Shown: one piece after another, positions 49,464 through 58,681 of the stretch | How the letters are laid out: every line of letters starts with the position of its first letter | How positions within the stretch are numbered: the stretch's first letter is position 1 | Source of the DNA: Rosenbergiella metrosideri | GTDB taxonomy: Bacteria; Pseudomonadota; Gammaproteobacteria; Enterobacterales; Enterobacteriaceae | Reading direction: 5' to 3' | DNA: 64,000 nucleotides | Assembly (NCBI RefSeq): GCF_022602565.1 | Contig: NZ_JALBCV010000018.1 | Location: 1 to 64,000, forward strand | Translations under genes and position numbers: made by a program | Notes under the pieces: model-generated | Databases searched by the model: none | Told to the model about the DNA's origin: nothing | What the model saw: only the letters and a program-made list of their open reading frames with translations

Positions 49464-50429
49464 TTAAGCCTCGTCGAGTGAATAAGGTAGTGGCTGGATC
49501 TGTAATGCACTGGCCTCATCGCCATCGAGACGAAACCTATCCTCGGTCCCCAAATCGTTATTCAGCACGACTTGTACCCACAGGGTAGTCGGGGCAACCA
49601 TTACCGAACAGAGAACGGTTCCGGTTTTACGCCAATTCTCACCCATTTGTAATGCGACGGCGCTGCCGGCTTCAACCGCTTGCTGCGCCGTACCGGCTAA
49701 CCAATAGAGTGCGCGTTTGTTTGCCCCGCGATACTTGGCGCGGGCAACCATCTCTTGGCCGCTATAGCACCCTTTTTTAAAGCTTATCGCGTTCAATGCC
49801 TGAAGATTGGTAGCTTGTGGAATAAACTGAGCAGTATTCGCTGCGTCGATCACCGGAATACCCGCGGCAATATCGGCGGCCAGCCAGTGCTGGGCATCAC
49901 ATACCGCCTCGGAGTGATCCTTAAGCAACACTTCTGCCTGAGAAGGCGCAGTAATGACGATGTAGCGGGCTTGTGGGGTGGGCAGCCACAATAGCAATGT
50001 ATTACCGACCTTAACCCGTGGTTGATCGGCATCCGGAAGCTGAGAAAAATATTGGCTTAGGCACTCAGCCGCTTTGCTCCCCATTACTCCCACTAGCGCC
50101 CGGCTATCGTCGGCGGTAAAGCTCACCTTAGAGAACACTGCATATTTTTTTATTTCAGTCAGCTGCTGTTCACGCACGTCGCGGCGTAATAGATAGCTAT
50201 AGCCTTCGCCATCATGGAATATCCGCAGACTACTCCACATCTTACCTTTGGCATCGCAATGTGCGGCGAGTTGGTGATCATTCTCGGCTAATTGGCTGAG
50301 ATCTGCGGTAAGTTGGCCCTGCAGATAGGTGGTGGCATCGGCACCTTGCGCGGATACCAGCGCCCAATCGCTAAGCGAGCAGAGAGCCAGCGCTGAGTGA
50401 TAGGCAGTAGGGGTGGGTTGAGAATTCAT
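49464..50429 (-). CDS. ygfZ: Folate-binding Fe-S cluster protein YgfZ
   Basis: 321 residues from ATG 50429 (AGGAGATGTC just upstream); an in-frame upstream Met at 50471 lacks a site. E. coli 326. The diagnostic KGCYSGQE (219-226) contains the essential Cys221. GcvT-like fold that binds THF and assists repair or assembly of certain Fe-S enzymes. Divergent from sdhE. Confidence 0.95.
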   Translation of the reverse strand: MNSQPTPTAYHSALALCSLSDWALVSAQGADATTYLQGQLTADLSQLAENDHQLAAHCDAKGKMWSSLRIFHDGEGYSYLLRRDVREQQLTEIKKYAVFSKVSFTADDSRALVGVMGSKAAECLSQYFSQLPDADQPRVKVGNTLLLWLPTPQARYIVITAPSQAEVLLKDHSEAVCDAQHWLAADIAAGIPVIDAANTAQFIPQATNLQALNAISFKKGCYSGQEMVARAKYRGANKRALYWLAGTAQQAVEAGSAVALQMGENWRKTGTVLCSVMVAPTTLWVQVVLNNDLGTEDRFRLDGDEASALQIQPLPYSLDEA

Positions 50430-50641
50430 GACATCTCCTGTCGACCAACAGTGAAGGTGAAAGCGAACCAAGCCGCTTTACGAAATTGGGTTTATTATTC
50501 ATTAAAGCGTAAAGCCTGGAAAGAGATTAGCAAGTACAAAAATGCGAGCACGCCCGAAGAGAGGGTGATTTGTACTGCCGTTCAACCAGGCTCTGCGGTA
50601 CACTCTTCTTCTCTGGTTAAGGGTAAAATAAGGAAAAGCGT

Positions 50642-50923
50642 GTGGACTTAGCAGAAATAGGTATTGAAGACACTTCTCGTATTCACTGGGCGTGCCGCCG
50701 CGGCATGTTAGAACTGGACATCGCCGTTCGTCCTTTCTTCGAACACGAATATCACACCTTAACTGACGCGCAAAAGCGGACCTTTATTGCGCTGCTTAAG
50801 GCCGACGACCCCGACTTATTCAATTGGTTGATGGGGCATGGTCAACCCGCGAGCGACGAGCTCAAAGGGATGGTCGAACTGATTCGGACGCGAAACAGTG
50901 CGCGTGGACCTGTGGCAAACTAA
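50642..50923 (+). CDS. sdhE: FAD assembly factor SdhE
   Basis: 93 residues with GTG start (AAGGAAA about 7 nt upstream). [14 protein letters not shown] contains the RGxxE motif (20-24) required for flavinylation of SdhA and Frd[13 protein letters not shown] and [15 protein letters not shown] are family-typical. The N-terminus is about five residues longer than in E. coli (88 aa). Overlaps cptA. Confidence 0.95.
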   Translation: MDLAEIGIEDTSRIHWACRRGMLELDIAVRPFFEHEYHTLTDAQKRTFIALLKADDPDLFNWLMGHGQPASDELKGMVELIRTRNSARGPVAN

Positions 50924-51314
50924 GATCGGCCCTTCACGTAATGCCGTGATCTTGGTCAATAGCTGGGTGCTATTAACGCTAGCTGCACTTGTGGCGACAC
51001 CCTGGTTTGGGGCTTTTTATTTACTGAAGCCTTTAGCGATTATTGCGGTGATGATTGAAAGGTCGCGCAGCCTAAAAAGGCTCGCCTCACGGATTGGCTT
51101 ACTGGCGATGGATGATCAAGAGACCTGGTCTTGGCAGCAGCAACAGTGGCGACTTAGCGCGCCGCTCTGTTGGCTACCCTGGGGCGTAATGATTCGTTGG
51201 CGATCGGCGCAACAAACCCAGCATTTCTGGTTAATGGCAGACACCATGTCTGAAGAAGCGTGGCGCAACCTACGCTTCTATTGGCTAAAAGGACGCAATC
51301 GTCAGTGGGAGTAG
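50904..51314 (+). CDS. cptA: YgfX/CptA inner-membrane protein
   Basis: 136 residues from GTG 50904, which puts VDLWQTK in register with E. coli YgfX (VLWQS); GTG 50898 is an alternative. Two adjacent membrane helices ([34 protein letters not shown]) precede a cytoplasmic domain with basic and Trp-rich patches. Partner of SdhE in an antitoxin-toxin-like pair in older reports; also linked to flavinylation and pigment control in Serratia. Overlaps sdhE by 20 nt. Confidence 0.88.
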   Translation: MDLWQTKIGPSRNAVILVNSWVLLTLAALVATPWFGAFYLLKPLAIIAVMIERSRSLKRLASRIGLLAMDDQETWSWQQQQWRLSAPLCWLPWGVMIRWRSAQQTQHFWLMADTMSEEAWRNLRFYWLKGRNRQWE

Positions 51315-51317
51315 GGA

Positions 51318-51836
51318 TTACAACAACTCCGCGACTTCTCCCAGAATCTGTTCACACCAGTTGGCAATGCGCTCATCCGTCTCTTCAAACTGATTCGCAT
51401 CATCTAAGGCCAACCCGACAAAATGTTGTCCATCGGCAGTCAGGGGCTTCTGACTGATAAATTCATAACCGGTAATAGGCCAATAGCCGACGAAAGAGAC
51501 GCCTTTTGGTAGTAATAAATCGTGCAACATACCGAGGGCATCTAAAAACCATTCACTGTACCCGGCTTGGTCGCCCAGCCCATAGAGTGCGATGATTTTT
51601 CCTGAAAGATCGAGATCAGCCAGCGTTTGCCACTGTGCTTCCCAATCTTCCTGCAGCTCACCAAAGTCCCAAGTAGGCATACCCAAAATCAGCAGATCGT
51701 ACTGGTGCATGGTAGAGAGCGGCTCATCCTTCACATTATGTAAGGTCACCATCTCTTGGCCGATAAACGCTTGGATCTTCTCGGCAGCCATCTCGGTATA
51801 ACAGGTGCTTGAACCGTAAAATAACCCTATTTTCAT
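51318..51836 (-). CDS. fldB: Flavodoxin FldB
   Basis: 172 residues (E. coli 173). FMN phosphate loop [15 protein letters not shown] near the N-terminus, [15 protein letters not shown] and [24 protein letters not shown] are characteristic of FldB rather than FldA. Acidic electron carrier. Convergent with cptA by 3 nt and divergent from xerD. Confidence 0.96.
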   Translation of the reverse strand: MKIGLFYGSSTCYTEMAAEKIQAFIGQEMVTLHNVKDEPLSTMHQYDLLILGMPTWDFGELQEDWEAQWQTLADLDLSGKIIALYGLGDQAGYSEWFLDALGMLHDLLLPKGVSFVGYWPITGYEFISQKPLTADGQHFVGLALDDANQFEETDERIANWCEQILGEVAELL

Positions 51837-51950
51837 ACTTGATTGACTCTTAGGTTCCTATTCTGCGTTGAGTGTATCAGAAAGCATACAGCGAGGCGTA
51901 GTTGATGCATAATAGTCTGCGTTTAGCGCAGGTAATCGGAAAAAAAAGCA

Positions 51951-52865
51951 ATGAAGAAATCGACGTCAGCACCATTAATGGATCCCCTTCTCGAAGGCTT
52001 TATTGACCAATTGTGGATTGAGCGCAACTTAGCAGAAAACACCCTAGAGGCTTATCGCCGCGATCTCAAACAGTTGGTGGAGTGGCTTGAGGCGCATCAT
52101 CTCGCGCTGCTTACTGTGAGCGCACCAGAATTACAAAGCTTCTTAGCAGAGAAACTCGAAGGGGGCTATCGGGCAACCAGTTCCGCTCGACAGCTCAGTG
52201 CGATGCGCCAGCTCTTTCAATATCTTTATCGGGAACAGCTGCGACTCGATGACCCGAGCGCATTACTCTCCTCGCCGAAATTACCGCAACGGCTGCCAAA
52301 AGATCTCAGTGAAGCGCAAGTCGCTCGCCTACTTGAGGCGCCTTCCACCGAAATCCCGCTCGAGTTACGCGATAAAGCGATGATCGAACTACTTTATGCG
52401 ACGGGATTACGGGTATCTGAGTTAACGGGACTGACCCTTAGTGATCTCAGTTTACGCCAAGGCGTGGTAAGAATTTTAGGTAAGGGCAACAAGGAGCGAT
52501 TAGTACCGCTGGGGGAAGAGGCGATCCACTGGCTGGAAAATTATCTGGAACATGGTCGGCCTTGGCTGATTAATGGCGCAAAAATTGATATAGTCTTCCC
52601 CAGTAATCGTGGGCAGCAAATGACTCGACAAACATTTTGGCATCGAATCAAACACTACGCCCTTATCGCCGGGATTGATAGCGCGAAGCTCTCGCCCCAT
52701 GTGCTGCGCCATGCCTTTGCGACGCACTTGCTCAATCACGGCGCCGATTTACGCGTCGTACAAATGCTACTTGGTCACAGTGACCTATCAACCACACAAA
52801 TTTATACGCATGTTGCCAATGAAAGACTCCGTCAACTGCATCAACAGCATCACCCACGCGCCTAG
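51951..52865 (+). CDS. xerD: Site-specific tyrosine recombinase XerD
   Basis: 304 residues (E. coli 298; six extra at the N-terminus). Catalytic set R154, K178, H250, R253, H276, Y285, in LYATGLRVSELTGL, GKGNKERLVP, HVLRHAFATHLL and LLGHSDLSTTQIYTHV. Resolves chromosome dimers at dif with XerC. First gene of xerD-dsbC-recJ-prfB-lysS, as in E. coli. Confidence 0.97.
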   Translation: MKKSTSAPLMDPLLEGFIDQLWIERNLAENTLEAYRRDLKQLVEWLEAHHLALLTVSAPELQSFLAEKLEGGYRATSSARQLSAMRQLFQYLYREQLRLDDPSALLSSPKLPQRLPKDLSEAQVARLLEAPSTEIPLELRDKAMIELLYATGLRVSELTGLTLSDLSLRQGVVRILGKGNKERLVPLGEEAIHWLENYLEHGRPWLINGAKIDIVFPSNRGQQMTRQTFWHRIKHYALIAGIDSAKLSPHVLRHAFATHLLNHGADLRVVQMLLGHSDLSTTQIYTHVANERLRQLHQQHHPRA

Positions 52866-52890
52866 CGGGGTGGTTAATAAGGATAAGGAA

Positions 52891-53595
52891 ATGCTGAAGA
52901 AATTATTACTCTCGATGGTCGCGTCATGCGCGCTCTTTTCTAGCGCCAGTTATGCGAACAATGCTGCAATTATTCAATCTTTAACAAAATTGGGCGTCAA
53001 CATCAGTGATATCCAGCCTTCACCCTTATCCGGTGTCAGCACGGTATTAACCGATAATGGTGTGCTCTACGTCACTGACGATGGTAAACAAATGATTCAA
53101 GGGCCGCTTTACGATATCAGCGGGAAAACGCCAGTAAACGTCACTTTCCAAACGCTAGACAAGAAAGTGGAAGCGCTAGCGCCAGAAATGATTGTCTATA
53201 AAGCGCCGAAAGAGCAGCACGTTGTGACAGTGTTTACCGATATTACTTGTGGCTACTGCCATAAGTTACACCAACAAATTTCAGACTATAACGCTCTGGG
53301 CATCACCGTCCGTTATCTTGCTTTCCCACGTGAAGGGTTACAGGGCGATGTGGCGAAAGCGATGAAGAACGTATGGTGCGCCAAGGATCGCAAAGCAGCG
53401 TTCGATGCGGCGATGGGCGGTAAAACTCCCGCAGCGGCGAGCTGTAATATCGATATTGGTAAACAGTATCAGCTAGGACTGTTATACGGTATTCAAGGCA
53501 CTCCGGCGATCCTCACCAAAAATGGTGTAATGATCCCCGGCTATCAAGGTCCTAATGAGTTAAAACAGTATCTGGATCGTATCAACGCAGGATAA
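52891..53595 (+). CDS. dsbC: Periplasmic disulfide isomerase DsbC
   Basis: 234 residues from ATG 52891 (AAGGA upstream); the open frame extends further 5' into xerD without a ribosome site. Signal peptide MLKKLLLSMVASCALFSSASYA, N-terminal dimerisation domain, then a thioredoxin fold with active site C120-GY-C123. A second Cys pair (WCAKD ... SCNID) and cis-Pro GTPAI follow. Rearranges wrong disulfides. Confidence 0.96.
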   Translation: MLKKLLLSMVASCALFSSASYANNAAIIQSLTKLGVNISDIQPSPLSGVSTVLTDNGVLYVTDDGKQMIQGPLYDISGKTPVNVTFQTLDKKVEALAPEMIVYKAPKEQHVVTVFTDITCGYCHKLHQQISDYNALGITVRYLAFPREGLQGDVAKAMKNVWCAKDRKAAFDAAMGGKTPAAASCNIDIGKQYQLGLLYGIQGTPAILTKNGVMIPGYQGPNELKQYLDRINAG

Positions 53596-53599
53596 TCCT

Positions 53600-55330
53600 T
53601 TGTCTTCACGCGCTATCCCTGAACTACAACGACGTCAGCAACAAGCTGACGTCGAGCTTTCGGCTACCCTTTCCCCTTTACTGCAACAACTGTATCGACA
53701 GCGTGGGATCACTGACGCCGCGCAATTGGAGCGGGGCGCAAATCATTTACTGCCACCACAGGGCTTAACCGGCATCGACCAGGCGGTACAGTTATTACAT
53801 CAGGCGATGTGCGATAACCGCCATATCATGGTGGTGGGGGATTTCGATGCAGACGGCGCCACCAGTACGGCGCTCTCTGTGTTAGCACTGCAACAGTTTG
53901 GCGCGCAACGGGTCAGCTATCTGGTCCCCAATCGGTTTGAGCAAGGTTATGGACTTAGCCCCGAGGTCGTCGACTTGGCTCATGCCCGTCAAGCGGAGCT
54001 GATTTTTACCGTTGATAACGGCATCTCCTCCTTGAGTGGGGTAGAGCACGCCACGCAGTTAGGCATTCCGGTCATTATTACCGATCACCATCTTCCCGGT
54101 GAGGTCTTACCGGCGGCGGCGGCAATCGTTAACCCGAATCTTGCCCAGGCCACCTTTCCATCGAAGAACTTGGCTGGGGTCGGCGTGGCATTTTATGTCA
54201 TGCTCGCACTCAGGGCTTATTTACGCCAGCAAGGATGGTTTAGCGGGTCGCCGCCCAATCTTGCAGACTTATTGGATCTGGTGGCACTCGGTACGGTCGC
54301 CGATGTGGTCCCCCTTGATGCCAATAACCGAATTTTGGTGTGGCAGGGGCTGCAACGTATTCGTGCCGGGAAATGTCGTCCCGGTATCCGGGCATTACTG
54401 GAGGTCAGCCAACGGCAAGCGCATCGTCTCAACGCCAGCGATCTCGGTTTTGCGTTAGGTCCACGACTCAACGCGGCGGGGCGACTCGACGATATGTCTC
54501 ATGGCGTCGAGTTACTGGTGACCGAGAGCGAGTCCCAAGCGCGGATGTTAGCGAATGAACTCGATGCCTTAAACCAGACCCGTAAAGAGATCGAACAGGG
54601 GATGCAACAAGAGGCGCTGTTGATCTGCGAGCAGCTGGAAACCCAGCAACATCTGCCAAACGGTTTAGCGTTTTACCATCCAGAGTGGCACCAAGGGGTG
54701 GTGGGCATCGTCGCGTCACGTTTAAAAGAGCGTTTCCATCGGCCGGTCATTGCGTTTGCACCGGCGGGCGATGGCACCCTAAAAGGGTCGGGCCGCTCAA
54801 TTACCGGCCTGCATCTGCGCGATGTCTTGGAACGTCTGGATAGCCTATATCCCGGATTAATACTTAAATTCGGGGGCCATGCGATGGCAGCGGGCTTGAG
54901 TCTTGCGGAAGAGCAGTTCCCGCGCTTTCGTGACTGTTTTGCGCAATTGGTCACAGCGTGGCTGGATAACGACGCCCTGCAAGGGGTAATCTGGTCTGAT
55001 GGCGAGCTTGGTGCGCAGCATCTAAACGTGGAGACGGCGGAGATGCTGAGAAATGCAGGGCCTTGGGGACAGAGTTTTCCTGAGCCAATGTTTGATGGCG
55101 AATTTAAGCTCTTGCAACAGCGGCTCGTCGGGCAAAAGCATTTAAAACTGCTGCTCGAACCGGTAAACGGTGGTCCGCTAATCGATGGCATTGCCTTTAA
55201 CGTCGACTTACGCCAATGGCCCGATCCCAGCATTCAACGGGCGACCTTAGCCTATAAATTGGATGTGAATGAGTATCGTGGGCAACGTAGCGCACAATTA
55301 TTAGTCGAATACCTCTGGCCGAAAGCCTAA
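53600..55330 (+). CDS. recJ: Single-stranded-DNA 5'-3' exonuclease RecJ
   Basis: 576 residues (E. coli 577). TTG start preceded by AGGA at 7-8 nt. DHH family: VVGDFDADGATST (motif I, DFDADG 81-86), TVDNGISS, TDHH (161-164), GTVADVVPLD, and the DHHA1 motif KGSGRSI ... KFGGHAMAAGLSL. Acts in RecF-pathway recombination and mismatch repair. Four nt after dsbC, so translation is probably coupled. Confidence 0.97.
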   Translation: MSSRAIPELQRRQQQADVELSATLSPLLQQLYRQRGITDAAQLERGANHLLPPQGLTGIDQAVQLLHQAMCDNRHIMVVGDFDADGATSTALSVLALQQFGAQRVSYLVPNRFEQGYGLSPEVVDLAHARQAELIFTVDNGISSLSGVEHATQLGIPVIITDHHLPGEVLPAAAAIVNPNLAQATFPSKNLAGVGVAFYVMLALRAYLRQQGWFSGSPPNLADLLDLVALGTVADVVPLDANNRILVWQGLQRIRAGKCRPGIRALLEVSQRQAHRLNASDLGFALGPRLNAAGRLDDMSHGVELLVTESESQARMLANELDALNQTRKEIEQGMQQEALLICEQLETQQHLPNGLAFYHPEWHQGVVGIVASRLKERFHRPVIAFAPAGDGTLKGSGRSITGLHLRDVLERLDSLYPGLILKFGGHAMAAGLSLAEEQFPRFRDCFAQLVTAWLDNDALQGVIWSDGELGAQHLNVETAEMLRNAGPWGQSFPEPMFDGEFKLLQQRLVGQKHLKLLLEPVNGGPLIDGIAFNVDLRQWPDPSIQRATLAYKLDVNEYRGQRSAQLLVEYLWPKA

Positions 55331-55415
55331 AAAGAGGTTACACGCCGAGGGGAGTTTCGGGTAGAATCTCCACCCTCTGTGTTACTTTTTTATCTTCAAC
55401 TTAAGACAACAAACC

Positions 55416-56514
55416 ATGTTTGAAATCAATCCGATAAAAAATCGTATTCAAGACCTTACCGAGCGCAGCGATGTTCTTCGGGGGTACCTTTGACTATGAT
55501 GCAAAAAAAGAGCGTTTAGAAGAAGTTAATGCTGAACTTGAACAATCTGACGTCTGGAACGAACCCGAGCGCGCGCAAGCGTTAGGAAAAGAACGTTCTT
55601 CCTTGGAAGCGATCGTCGAAACCTTCGACCTGCTCGCTCAAGGACTTGACGATGTCAGCGGGTTAGTCGAATTGGCGGTCGAGGCCGATGACGAAGAAAC
55701 CTTTAATGAGGCGGTCGTTGAGCTGGAAACGCTCGATAAGAAACTGGCTGAATTAGAGTTCCGTCGCATGTTCTCTGGCGAATACGACAGTGCTGATTGT
55801 TATATTGACCTGCAAGCAGGTTCAGGCGGAACTGAGGCTCAGGATTGGGCAAACATGTTGTTACGGATGTACCTGCGCTGGGCGGAAGCGAAAGGCTTTA
55901 AAACCGAAATCATCGAAGTCTCGGACGGCGATGTGGCTGGGATTAAATCCGCAACGGTGAAAATTATCGGTGACTATGCCTTCGGCTGGTTAAGAACCGA
56001 AACAGGTGTTCACCGTCTAGTCCGTAAAAGTCCGTTCGATTCGGGGGGACGTCGTCATACCTCCTTTAGCTCGGCCTTTATCTATCCTGAAGTGGATGAT
56101 GATATTGATATTGAGATCAATCCCGCCGATCTGCGCATCGATGTCTATCGTGCCTCTGGGGCAGGGGGACAGCACGTTAACCGTACTGAGTCCGCGGTAC
56201 GGATCACGCACCTTCCTAGCGGTATCGTCACACAGTGTCAGAATGATCGCTCTCAGCATAAAAACAAAGACCAAGCGATGAAGCAGATGAAAGCGAAGCT
56301 GTACGAGCTGGAAATGCAAAAGAAAAATGCTGAGAAACAGGTGATGGAAGATAACAAATCCGATATTGGTTGGGGCAGTCAGATTCGTTCTTACGTGCTC
56401 GACGATTCGCGAATTAAAGATCTTCGTACCAGTGTAGAAACTCGTAATACGCAGGCCGTCCTCGATGGCGATTTAGACCGATTTATCGAAGCTAGCTTGA
56501 AAGCTGGCCTATAA
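55416..56514 (+). CDS. prfB: Peptide chain release factor RF2, programmed +1 frameshift
   Basis: 365 residues when read as 55416-55490 joined to 55492-56514 (E. coli 365). The zero frame from ATG 55416 ([14 protein letters not shown]...) reaches an in-frame TGA at codon 26 (55491-55493). Slipping one base on CTT-T continues in the long downstream frame ([13 protein letters not shown]). Stop-recognition motif SPF is in KSPFDSGG, and the hydrolysis motif GGQ is in [12 protein letters not shown]. The residue four before GGQ is Ala (as in E. coli B), not the Thr of K-12. Reads UAA/UGA. The shift is autoregulatory. Confidence 0.97.
55479..55494 (+). other. prfB programmed +1 frameshift site
   Basis: CGGGGGTACCTTTGAC. 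E. coli has AGGGGGTATCTTTGAC. Slip codon CTT, stop TGA followed by C (poor termination context) and the SD-like G-run at the correct distance are conserved. The first base of the SD-like element is C rather than A (Arg codon CGG for AGG), and the Tyr codon is TAC for TAT. Confidence 0.95.
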
Positions 56515-56523
56515 GGAACCTTT

Positions 56524-58044
56524 ATGTCAGAACAAACCCCCGCGCCGGCGGATCTCGCCCTCGAACTGAATAATGAATTGAGCGCACGCCGTGAAAAGCT
56601 AGACGCCCTGCGTGAGAAAGGAAACCCTTTCCCGAATGACTTCCGGCCAACCGATCGCTCTGATGTGCTACACCAGCGCCATGATGAGCAAAGCCAAGAA
56701 GCGTTGGAAGATCTCGGTATTGAAGTGACGGTAGCAGGTCGTATGATGACGCGCCGTATCATGGGCAAAGCCTCGTTTGCTACGCTGCAAGATGTTGGGG
56801 GGCGTATTCAGCTTTACGTTTCTCGCGATGATCTGCCAGAAGGCTACTATAACGAACAATTCAAAAAATGGGACCTTGGCGATATTCTTGGGGCGCGTGG
56901 CAAGCTATTCAAAACCAAAACCGGCGAGCTTTCTATCCACTGTAGCGAACTGCGCCTGCTGACCAAAGCACTGCGTCCGCTCCCTGATAAGTTCCATGGC
57001 TTGGCAGACCAAGAGACCCGCTATCGTCAGCGCTACTTGGACCTGATTGCCAACGAAGAGTCACGTCATACTTTCCAAATTCGCTCTAAGATTATGGCTG
57101 GCGTGCGCCAATTTATGGTCGACCGTAACTTTATGGAAGTGGAAACCCCGATGATGCAAGTGATCCCGGGGGGAGCGTCTGCGCGTCCGTTTATCACACA
57201 TCATAATGCGCTCGACATCGATATGTATCTGCGTATCGCCCCAGAGCTCTACCTGAAGCGCTTAGTGGTGGGCGGCTTTGACCGCGTCTTCGAGATTAAC
57301 CGTAACTTCCGTAACGAAGGGATCTCCCCGCGCCACAACCCAGAGTTTACCATGATGGAACTCTATATGGCTTATGCGGATTACCGTGATCTGATTGAGC
57401 TGACCGAAAGCCTGTTCCGTACCTTGGCGCAAGATGTATTGGGCACCACAGAAGTGGTGTACGGCGAGCAAACGTTCGACTTCGGCAAGCCGTTCGATAA
57501 GTTAACGATGCGTGAAGCGATCAAGAAATATCGTCCAGAGACAGAGCTAGCCGATCTGGATGATTTCGATAAGGCCGTAGCCATCGCACAATCCATCGGT
57601 ATCAAGATTGAGAAAAGTTGGGGCTTAGGCCGGGTGGTCACTGAAATCTTCGAAGAGACCGCTGAAGCCCAACTGATCCAACCTACCTTTATCACCGAAT
57701 ACCCGGCAGAGGTCTCGCCGCTGGCCCGTCGTAACGACGACAACCCAGAAATCACCGATCGCTTCGAGTTCTTTATTGGCGGACGTGAAATCGGTAACGG
57801 CTTCTCCGAGCTTAACGATGCACAAGATCAAGCCGAACGCTTCTTACAGCAAGTTAATGCTAAAGATGCCGGTGACGACGAAGCGATGTTCTATGACGAA
57901 GATTATGTTACCGCATTGGAACACGGTTTACCGCCAACGGCAGGTCTAGGTATCGGTATCGACCGTATGGTGATGTTGTTCACCAATAGCCACACCATCC
58001 GCGATGTGATTCTGTTCCCAGCCCTCCGTCCAGGCAGCAAATAA
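56524..58044 (+). CDS. lysS: Lysyl-tRNA synthetase (class II)
   Basis: 506 residues (E. coli 505). N-terminal OB-fold anticodon domain ([21 protein letters not shown]). Class II motif 2 [24 protein letters not shown], and motif 3 [19 protein letters not shown] precedes ATG, 9 nt after prfB. End of the xerD-lysS cluster. Confidence 0.97.
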   Translation: MSEQTPAPADLALELNNELSARREKLDALREKGNPFPNDFRPTDRSDVLHQRHDEQSQEALEDLGIEVTVAGRMMTRRIMGKASFATLQDVGGRIQLYVSRDDLPEGYYNEQFKKWDLGDILGARGKLFKTKTGELSIHCSELRLLTKALRPLPDKFHGLADQETRYRQRYLDLIANEESRHTFQIRSKIMAGVRQFMVDRNFMEVETPMMQVIPGGASARPFITHHNALDIDMYLRIAPELYLKRLVVGGFDRVFEINRNFRNEGISPRHNPEFTMMELYMAYADYRDLIELTESLFRTLAQDVLGTTEVVYGEQTFDFGKPFDKLTMREAIKKYRPETELADLDDFDKAVAIAQSIGIKIEKSWGLGRVVTEIFEETAEAQLIQPTFITEYPAEVSPLARRNDDNPEITDRFEFFIGGREIGNGFSELNDAQDQAERFLQQVNAKDAGDDEAMFYDEDYVTALEHGLPPTAGLGIGIDRMVMLFTNSHTIRDVILFPALRPGSK

Positions 58045-58068
58045 GCCTCGACACTGAGCCACTCTGTT

Positions 58069-58092
58069 AAACCCGCTTCGGCGGGTTTTTTT
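58069..58092 (+). terminator. Terminator of lysS
   Basis: AAACCCGC (58069-58076), tetraloop TTCG, GCGGGTTT (58081-58088), T-run. Textbook form. Confidence 0.93.
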
Positions 58093-58228
58093 ATCTCTAT
58101 TGATAACCAAAACTTATAAAAAAAGTGTAAATTTTGGAAAATTAGGAATTAATCCGTATTAATCCCCGCCAACACCCTTTAATGTCATGACAAATTTTGA
58201 CAAAAGTCACCTTTTAATGAAAAGAAGT

Positions 58229-58242
58229 TTGATTTAAATCAA
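58229..58242. promoter_or_regulatory. Perfect FNR-type palindrome
   Basis: TTGATTTAAATCAA equals the FNR consensus TTGAT-N4-ATCAA at all ten fixed positions. About 220 nt upstream of ops. Anaerobic control of the capsule operon is inferred, not shown. Confidence 0.5.
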
Positions 58243-58387
58243 GTTAAATTTTTGGTAATTCACTGATTTTTAGTAAGAAAGGCGACTGCTCACTGCGTAA
58301 TTAACAATATTGTTTAATATTAACCATCGATGAATATTTTTCATTACGTGAAGTGAAATGACTTTTTAAACATCAATAAGAAACTGT

Positions 58388-58401
58388 TAGGATAAATCTC
58401 T
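58388..58401 (+). promoter_or_regulatory. RcsAB-like box
   Basis: TAGGATAAATCTCT matches 11 of 14 positions of the RcsAB consensus TRVGAAWAWTSYGV. Capsule promoters of this class are Rcs-controlled, and the site lies 36 nt before JUMPstart. Confidence 0.45.
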
Positions 58402-58423
58402 AATAGAAACAAAATGTTGTAAA

Positions 58424-58460
58424 GGTACTCTGGTCGCCACACGCCAGGGGCGGTAGCGTG
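58424..58460 (+). promoter_or_regulatory. JUMPstart with ops element (RfaH recruitment)
   Basis: The 3' half CGCCAGGGGCGGTAGCGTG (58442-58460) matches the JUMPstart consensus and includes ops GGCGGTAGCGTG (58449-58460). The 5' half (GTACTCTGGT...) is also recognisable. In enterobacterial surface-polysaccharide operons ops pauses RNA polymerase and recruits RfaH, giving antitermination through long operons. Confidence 0.9.
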
Positions 58461-58511
58461 CCCAAAACGCTTACTATAGAACTTTCCGTCGGTAGTGTAA
58501 TTTTTGTTAAA

Positions 58512-58533
58512 TTTACCTTATTTAAAAGGTAAA
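58512..58533 (+). promoter_or_regulatory. Leader hairpin downstream of ops
   Basis: TTTACCTT (58512-58519) / AAGGTAAA (58526-58533), 6-nt loop, 8-bp perfect stem between JUMPstart and wzi. No T-run follows. Role unknown. Confidence 0.4.
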
Positions 58534-58681
58534 CTTCCCCATCGACAGCGCAATAACCATGCTAATAACAATAATAAATTAAAAATAATTATCTTTTCAC
58601 CTTGGTCACCCGATACACCCGTCCCTCAGCCTTGATGTTGAGTGGTGGACTAACTTTATGGATGTTACGGAGAAACAGCAG

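Larger units (their letters stand above)
58045..58681. other. AT-rich upstream/leader region of the capsule operon
   Basis: About 600 nt, AT-rich, no gene seen. It holds, in order, the lysS terminator, a palindrome TGTCATGACA (58183-58192), a perfect FNR-type site, an RcsAB-like box, a JUMPstart/ops element and a leader hairpin. E. coli group 1 capsule loci also place a long regulatory region before wzi. Confidence 0.7.

Noticed and set aside
50397-50651. Plus-strand 84-codon frame across the ygfZ-sdhE promoter region
   Set aside because: Overlaps the divergent promoters and the ygfZ start, with no ribosome site or homology.
54673-55233. 186-codon frame antisense to recJ
   Set aside because: Ser/Pro/Arg-rich shadow of conserved recJ coding sequence; no start signal.
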